Program-made: the position numbers and the translations under genes | Notes under the pieces: generated by a model | What the model was told of the DNA's origin: nothing | Seen by the model: the letters and a program-made list of their open reading frames with translations, nothing else | The model's database searches: none | Shown here: in pieces, positions 57,716 through 64,000 of the stretch | Layout: every line of letters starts with the position of its first letter | How positions within the stretch are numbered: the first letter of the stretch is position 1 | Source of the DNA: Apiotrichum sp. Y4204 | Taxonomy: Eukaryota > Basidiomycota > Tremellomycetes > Trichosporonales > Trichosporonaceae | Direction of reading: 5' to 3' | DNA length: 64,000 nt | Assembly (NCBI GenBank): GCA_025531455.1 | Contig: JAMYHL010000030.1 | Span: 186,001 to 250,000, forward strand

Positions 57716-59506
57716 ATGCTGCCCCCAATCGTGCGCCGCCTCTTCTCGTCCTCGCCGATCCTCGCCCCGCTCCTCCTCCTCCTCGCGACCGCGACGCTGC
57801 TCATGAGCGTCGCGCCCCGCGAGTGGGTCGGCGGCGCCGGCGTCGGCGGGCCCGTCCGCGCATGGCGCAGCAGCAATAACAAGGCCGTCCCGCCACCCGT
57901 GAACGCAAATGACGATCGGCTACCACCAGAATATGCTCCGTATCTCGGCACATCGCTTCCTCCTGCGCTGGACGCGGTTCCGGCGCTCGCGGCGCGTCTG
58001 GGCGCCTTCCTCCGCCGACCAGTGTTGAGTGCCGAGGACGCGCTCACGGCCAATACGGAGCATTGCCCGCTGGCAATTACCGACAGCCTCGCGAACGAGG
58101 GCCAGGTATCAGAGCAGCGCGAGTTCTGGGCAGACGTGACGGTTGACGAGGTGCGGCGGCGGCGGGCCGAGCTCGTCAAGTTTGTTGCGGGGCGGGTTGA
58201 GGAGGGGACGCAGGTGCTGGGCGAGCCGGGGAAGCGCGGGATCGTGTTGACCGCTGGAAATCGGGTGAGTGCCAGGCGGCGGGCAGGGAAGGACGGCGGC
58301 CTGGTCAGCTGCTGCACTTGGAGATGTGCAAGCGATGTGGGACGGGCTAGCTGCCAGACCGGTGGCGGTGGCTCAAACGCTCTCCTGAATTGCTTGACTG
58401 GCGCCCACATGCTGACACACAGGACACAACGGCTCGCCTACTCACGGCGCTGCGCGTTCTCCAGCGGCTCAAAGTTGATCTCCCGATTGAGGTGTTCCAC
58501 TACAGCGACGAGCTAAAGGACGAGGGGCAGCGGAAGGAGATTGAGGACCTGGGAGCGAAGATTGTCGAGGTAAGTGCTGGCGCGTTGGCTGAGGCGATCT
58601 CTGTATCCGTCACCCCGCTCACCCCAGGTCCATGGCGTGGAGAAGACCAAGGACGCATGGAAGAACTTTCAGATCAAGGCGTTTGCCATCATCCAGTCAT
58701 CCTTTGCCGAGATCCTCTACCTCGACAGCGACAACCTGCCGCTGCGCAATCCATCGCATCTGTTCACTGCTAAAAGCTACCTCAACCGGGGCGAGGCGGC
58801 GTTCTGGCCCGATCTCGCAAAGGACCACCCGTCGAACGCGGTGTGGCGCCTCGTCGGGGAGACGTGCTCGTTGAACGAGTGGGCATTCGAGTCGGGCCAG
58901 ATTGTGATCAACAAAGCAGGTAACAACGGGCTCAACCTAGCGGCGCTGCACCTCGCCGCGGGGATGATGGACGAGGACGCGCGCCCGTTCTGGTTCCGCC
59001 TGATAGACGGTGACAAGGACACGTTCCGCTGGGCGTTCCGCATCCTCGACCTGCCTTACGTCGCTGCCCCGCGGTGGATGTCGGCCTTGGGCTTCCTGGA
59101 GTCCGATGGCACGTTCTGTGGCCATACCACCCTCCAGTACGACCTCGTCACCCCCGAGGGCCGCGCGTCCCCTCCCCCGCTGTTTGTCCACTCCAACCTT
59201 CTCAAGCACCTCGGTGCGTGGGGTCGCGGAGGGGAAAAGACACCCCTCTTCTCGCACATCAAGCGCATGGCAATCGACGCGTCCACCGACTTCAGCCTCA
59301 ACCACGCCGACCTCTTCGTCCGCCACGGCGGCATGCGCAACATGTGTCTCGACCTGCGGGCGACCGCTACAGAAGAGACAACAGGCGGCGAGGGCGAGAA
59401 CCGGGTCGTGCTTGTCCCTGTCGAGGACGTGCCGGGCAACCCGCTCGCAGGCTTCGAGGACATGTTCCGCGACGCGGGCGGCAAGGTCGGCGGCTGGGAT
59501 CTATAG
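57716..59506 (+). CDS. MNN2-type alpha-mannosyltransferase (GT71), Golgi type II membrane protein
   Basis: Extends mannan side chains in the Golgi in this family. The N-terminus has a signal anchor (ILAPLLLLLATATLLMSVA, residues ~15-33), then a Pro-rich stem. After an intron at 58265-58423 comes DTTARLLTALRVLQRLKVDLPIEVFHYSDE, a typical GT71 start. The nucleotide-sugar/metal DxD motif is in EILYLDSDNLPLRNPSHLF, followed by FWPDLAKDHPSNAVW and ESGQIVINKAG, all family blocks. Three exons; the second intron is near 58569-58627. Stop TAG at 59504-59506. Exact linkage is not predictable. Confidence 0.88.
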
Positions 59507-59612
59507 AGACATAGAGTGAGGGATAGCAGTGGACAGTGCAGCTGTCATGCAGGTACTATGTACAGTATACTATGTACAGCGTCTAATATTGGGATATATG
59601 GTGCTACTCGGA

Positions 59613-60807
59613 CTACTCCATCAGCTGCCGTGCCTGCGTAGCCTCCGCGAACAGCGCGTCCATCTCGGGTCCACTCCCCCAGCCCATTGTCTTGGTCCAC
59701 TCGTCCTCGCTTGCAGTCTCGTCGCTCTCTTCCTCGGGTACCGCGATACTCTTGCTCGCGTTGAGTACGGTAGTCGCAAGCTTGCTCGAGCCGAGGAGGG
59801 ACGAACCTGCGCGCCGGGAAGCCGGCGAGGCCGCCGCCGGTGCAGTGGCGCTCGAAGGAATCGTCGGATCTGACGGCCCCTCGGCCTGGTTCGGTGCCTT
59901 GGAGCGCGCGAGCACGCCGCCCTGCGGGAGTGGCAGCGGGAGCGACGCGGGGCCAAGCTTCGCGCCCTGCTCGACGGGGCCGTCGCGGTTCGGGGGTATC
60001 GGCTTTGCAGTCGGGGTCGCGCGCTCGACGACGGACAGCGACGCAATGAGGTCGGTCAGCCCGCCGGGGGGCACGCCGGCCGCTGCGGGCGTGACGGATA
60101 TCGGTGCCTTCGGTGGTGGCCCCGGTGCTGGCTCTGGCTCTGGCTGCGGCGCGGGCTTCATCTCCTCCTCCTTCTTGTTCCACACCAACACATCCCCCCT
60201 TCTCCCGCCCCAGCTGACCTCGCCCCTTGCCTCGCGGTCTTCGAGTAACTCGAGGGGCGCGACTTTCCCGCGGATCCACGCCGCCTCGGTACCGAGGCTC
60301 GCGGCGACCCACGCACTCCGCGCCGCACACCGGCGGGAACAGAACCCGTCCTCGGCGTTCCCCTCTGTTTCCGTAATTGTTCTCCGGGCAGTCGAGACTA
60401 CGAACCGCTTGGCAGAGCGGTACGCCGCGCGCGGGGGGTTGCCGCAGAGGGGATACCCGCAGAGCGAGTTGAGGTGCCGCTCGTGGGTGACCTCGGCGTA
60501 CTGCGCGGCATGCATGTACGAGAGCTGTCGTCAGGAGAAAGAAGGGATACACTAGACTCACGGCGCGCTGGAACGAGTCGCGGTCGAGAACCTCCTCCAT
60601 TGCGCGGTCGGTCCAGCGGTCGGCGCGGCGCGCGAGCTGGGCGCGCCGCTCGAGCGCGGTACGGAGGACGGCGGCGTCCGAGCGCGTGGACCCCGCGGCG
60701 GCTGCCTCTGTGGGCGCGCGCTCAGTTACGTTTAGGGCGAGCGGCTGGCGGAGCGTACGTGTTGGTGGTGGCCGCGCATTTGGGCGGGAGGGGCCCGGGG
60801 CGCTCAT
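59613..60807 (-). CDS. RTR1: RTR1/RPAP2-type RNA polymerase II CTD phosphatase
   Basis: Family acts on Ser5-phosphorylated Pol II CTD and in Pol II assembly/nuclear import. ATG at 60805-60807 (MSAPGPSRPNARPPP). Exon 1 ends SFQRA; a 37-nt intron leads to LSYMHAAQYAEVTHERHLNS. The zinc-binding signature is LCGYPLCGNPP and, about 30 residues later, GFCSRRCAARSAWVAASL, matching the family C-x4-C...F-C-S-x-x-C. The C-terminal half is Pro/Ala-rich and disordered, ending SEDEWTKTMGWGSGPEMDAL. Only ~150 bp separate its stop from the mannosyltransferase stop. Confidence 0.85.
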
Positions 60808-61596
60808 TGTGGGATTCGAAAGGGGGATGGGATATTGGGGGATGTGGAGGTTGAGAGAGAGATGAGGCGGGGATATTTATATAGGAATCTTTATATGTGG
60901 GGGGCGTGGATAGGAGAGCGACATTGCCATCAACAATCATTGCCTCGTTTCGAAACTGAAACTTGACATTCCGCCGCGGACATTGATGTGATGTGCGCGA
61001 GTACCGTGCTGGCCATGCTGCGAGCTGCACGGACCATCACGGCGCCTGGTGCTCGAAACTGAGCGGCGGAGGTCTCTGAAGGCTCACAAGCTCGTACATT
61101 GGGTGCCTGGTGTCCGGCATGTGTTCCTCGCTTGCAGATTGCTAAGACGTTGTATCGTGCACGTCAGCCATCCAGGCCACGCCAGCGTCCTTCATCGCCC
61201 GCATCCGACGGAGGCGAGGTGTATCAGATATCATTCCTGCTCCCACTCGTGCTCTTCGCACCTCGCCACTTCCTCGCCCCCGCATCCCTCCCGCAGTGCC
61301 ACGTCATGCATGGGATATGTTAGAATAGAGCTATACCACGCCAGGTATGATGGGGCTAGGCGGTGGGTTTTGGTTGGCTCTCCTCCGCGCGCCCTCCGCA
61401 CGCCTGCTTCCTCTTCGATTTCGCCTCACGCCTGCCGCACTCCCCGCGTGAGTCGCACTCCTCGCACTTTCTCGCACTCCGCTTGCACTTCTCTCGCCTC
61501 CGTGCGACACATCCTGCGCCGCAGCATGACCTCGCATGACGCGCGCTTCTAGTTGGGTGCGTCGCACCTCCATTTCTTCTCTCAGGTCCGAGACAC
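60808..61596. other. Intergenic between RTR1 and SEC61
   Basis: Holds the RTR1 promoter (a TATTTATATAGG box on the plus strand near 60873, reading CCTATATAAATA toward RTR1) and the SEC61 3' side. No gene seen. Confidence 0.45.
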
Positions 61597-61604
61597 TTAG
61601 AAGA
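61597..61604 (-). other. Terminal 8-nt coding micro-exon of SEC61
   Basis: TCTTCTAA after a CTGCAG acceptor completes codon C|TC, then TTC and TAA. It supplies the conserved L-F end, which read-through into REWCSGVL does not. Confidence 0.6.
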
Positions 61605-63280
61605 CTGCAGTCAGTATTAAACATTCTTCTCACAATACACCACTGCACCACTCACGCATGTCCTGGAGACCGGCGGCGTCGAGACCAGCGTTCTCTTTCA
61701 CGCCGAGCTCAAAGTAGCCGTAGATGATGGTGACAGCCATAAGGATACCGGTTCCCGAGCCAAGAGCGCCGAGGAGGTCGGCACCGAACGAGAGGAGACC
61801 AAGAGTGGCACCGCCGAACGCGGCAGCAGTCGGGATAACACGCTTGAGCTCCTTGTAGATGGACGCCTCGCGGTGGCCGGCAAGAGTCATGTTCTGGTCC
61901 TTGAGCTGCTTGGCGACGTCGCGGGGGCCCGAGCCGGAAACATCGATCCAGGTCTTGGAGAAGAGCGCACAGGCAGTGACGATAAAAGTGACGTAAACAA
62001 CCGTGTGGAAGGGGTCCGAAAGCGCGGCCTTGATGCTGTGCGGGGCCGAAAGGTAGTAGGCAATGCCCGAGACGGCCGAAAGCTGGTTAGAGTCCTCAAG
62101 GGGCTCCCAGACACCGAGGAGGCGGACAAGGAGGTTGTTCGGGAAGCGCGAAGCGAGCATCTGCGACACAAGGAAGATGTTCGAGGTGAGGGCCGACTCG
62201 AGCATGATGGGCATGTTCGAAGTGTAGAAAAGCTTGACCGGGTAGGTCGCGCGCTGGCCACGCATGCGCGACGACTTGATAGGGATCTCGACGCGGAAGC
62301 CCTGGAGGTAGATAACGGCGGCGAAGACAACGAGCGTAGCGATGACGTTCATCATGTTGGGAAGACGCTCGCGGTAGAAGGCCTCCTTGAGCGCACGAGT
62401 CTTGTCGTTCCAGGTGAAGAGGAGGTGGAAGAGCGCGATAACAGCACCCTCAAACTCGGGGCCACGGCCAGTGTTGACAGTGTTCGGCGAGAAGCACTTC
62501 CAGACGATCGACTCGCAAATGTTGGTAGCGATGAAGAGCGAGATACCGGAACCAAGGCCGTAGCCCTTGGTGAGGAGCTCGTCAAGGAGGATGACAATGA
62601 GCGAAGCGGAAACAAGCTGGAGAATCAGGAGAAGGCAGACACCGGCACCAAGCGACTTGGGCGCGCCGTAGAGACCGGTAAGAACGTAGACGGTGGCCTG
62701 GCCGAGAGCGATGATGAGGGCAAAGACTAAAGTGAGCAACAGATCTCATTCTCCCGGCTTACGCTTCTGGGCCGAGCCGAACAGGGCGCGGTCGTCCTTG
62801 AGGCTGAAGTCGACCTCGATAAGCTGGGCGCCAGCGAGGAGCTGCATGATCATGCCCGAGGTAACGACGGGGGTGACACCGAGCTCCATGAGGGTACCGC
62901 GGTTGGACGCGAGGATGACACGGAGCCAGTAGAGGGGATCGGACGAGTCGGACGACATGATACCGTAGAGCGGGACCTGGGCACAGACGAGGAAGATAAG
63001 GAGTGTAGTAGCGGTCCAGAGGACCTTGTGCTGGAACGTCACCTGGATGTTAGCTGATGCGTGATGCAGCTGTCAGTTGGTCGCGCGACGCGCGCCAGAT
63101 TACCCACCTTGCGCTCAGGAGCAGTAACCTCGGGGAGGATGCTCATGAACGGGCGGACGAGCTCAAGAAGACGGACTGGAGTTAATGTCTGCGATGCGTT
63201 TGGATAGAGGTTGGCATCATGCGTGAACCCCAATCACCCGCGATGTCATCCTCCTTCCTTCCTCGCGACTCACAACCCAT
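61597..63280 (-). CDS. SEC61: Sec61 alpha, ER protein-conducting channel
   Basis: Pore subunit of the ER translocon, ten-span membrane protein. ATG at 63278-63280: the first exon is only ATG GGT T, spliced to TC CGT CTT to give [19 protein letters not shown]. Then [20 protein letters not shown], the family plug/TM2 region [57 protein letters not shown] and others follow. The long last exon ends [11 protein letters not shown] frame read-through would stop at 61630, but a strong GTGAGT donor there, with acceptor CTGCAG, leads to a final 8-nt coding exon TCTTCTAA (61604-61597). This gives the ending DMLF-stop, like the ...LLF tail of animal Sec61 alpha. Confidence 0.93.
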
Positions 63281-63802
63281 GTTGGCGAGTTTCCACTTGG
63301 GTCAGGGGCCGTAAACCAAGAGAACGAAGGAAAGGGGGGGGGGAGGGGGCGAGCGTCCTGTGTCGACTGCAGGGAGTGCAAAAGGACGAGGCTCTGATAA
63401 GACGAATAAGTGTCGGTTGGTCGGAATGGATGGAAGAGGAGATGGATGTCGAGATGAGGGTGAGAGGGGGGTGGGTGGTGGTGGCCCGGCGACGACTGCC
63501 AGCGTGCTGCCAGCGCTTGCAGCTTCCAGCTCGACGCCGAACAGCCACACGCGCGGTTCAATCCCAGATCACAGGGCGCTCTACGCAGGGCGTCAGCCAA
63601 CGCGCGCCGCGACGTGGAATGGCGATTTTGGCTCACAGCCAGATACCACGTGGTATTTTGATCCCGCCTCCCAACTTTTTAGGCCCCGCACTTTGCCGCC
63701 CACTCAAAAAGTTGGAGAACGTCGAGAGATCGGGCAGCGCAGGCAGTCACCACTAATACATTGCAAGATCTCACTTGTTCTCTCCCAACCACACTGTTCA
63801 CC
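63281..63802. promoter_or_regulatory. Shared divergent promoter of SEC61 and DUS3
   Basis: 522 bp between divergent starts. On the minus strand the SEC61 side is CT-rich and contains a C/T run (CCCCCCCCTTTCC at about 63330-63345). A short CACCA leader precedes the DUS3 ATG. Confidence 0.5.
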
Positions 63803-64000
63803 ATGGCCGACGCTGCAGTAGAGACAATCAACCGAGACGTCAAGGGCGAGGACCTTCTCCGCGGGCGCGCGGGCATTGCGCATCTCAAGGCCGAGTGGGT
63901 CCTATTCTGTCTATGGAGCTGACCGGTAGATACATCCTCCCGCGCGAGGTGGCCGAGTCGTCGCGTGCGGCTGCGGCGGCCGCTGCGGCCGACGACGATG
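63803..64000 (+). CDS. DUS3: tRNA-dihydrouridine(47) synthase Dus3, N-terminal start (3' end outside window)
   Basis: FMN enzyme family that reduces U47 of tRNAs. ATG at 63803 (MADAAVETINRDVKGEDLLR). A 35-nt intron (63895-63929, GTGGGT...CGGTAG) joins GIAHLKAE to YILPREVAESSRAAA, reproducing the G-I-A-[HP]-[LI]-K-x-E-[YF] segment found near the N-terminus of fungal Dus3. The catalytic part lies beyond the window, so the call rests on this short block and is tentative. Confidence 0.6.

Noticed and set aside
57391..58410. 339-codon minus-strand open frame
   Set aside because: Antisense to the mannosyltransferase start; Arg/Ser/Thr-rich noise with no motif.

Overview
The window reads as nuclear DNA of a basidiomycete yeast-like fungus. 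Conserved eukaryotic genes are split by very short introns (many 34-42 nt, with CTAAC or CTGAC branch sites), coding regions are G/C-rich, and genes carry pyrimidine-rich leaders with Kozak-like starts. The style and the gene set fit Tremellomycetes; Trichosporonales is my best guess, inferred from family resemblance only. Exon boundaries were worked out by hand from splice sites and reading frames.

Left part (1-13.4 kb): the 3' end of a type-B carboxylesterase, SEC62, the RNA polymerase III subunit RPC34/RPC6 (minus strand, with a large charged insertion), and divergently from it a complete TOR kinase (HEAT-FAT-FRB-kinase-FATC).

Middle-left (14.2-27.3 kb): five tandem, same-strand, unrecognised small genes (14198, 15526, 17142, 18232, 19202). 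They share a basic nuclear-localisation-like N-terminal motif, an acidic or disordered middle, a CxxLLxSR-type motif and a C-terminal helix starting LAxxIIxLE. I believe they are diverged paralogues of one undescribed family, and they are the strongest candidate for something new here. Two more disordered coiled-coil genes lie nearby on the minus strand (21326-20577 and 27265-26156), with SEC23 between them.

Centre (28-41 kb): a doubtful small secreted protein, an F-box-like gene, an MCT-type MFS transporter, a SWIM-zinc-finger protein with a USP-like C-terminus lacking its catalytic His, mitochondrial ribosomal mL41, SmD1, and STRAP/UNRIP divergent from SmD1.

Right (41-64 kb): two gene-poor stretches (41.0-44.6 kb and about 47-54 kb) flank one poorly resolved Ser/Pro-rich gene. 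Then come a signal-peptide-bearing calpain-like protease, divergent from an F-box gene, a GT71/MNN2-type mannosyltransferase, RTR1/RPAP2, SEC61 alpha (ending in an 8-nt coding micro-exon) and the start of DUS3.

Three ER/secretory genes (SEC62, SEC23, SEC61) lie in the window but are dispersed and do not form an operon-like unit. No tRNA, rRNA, CRISPR array or intact transposon was found.
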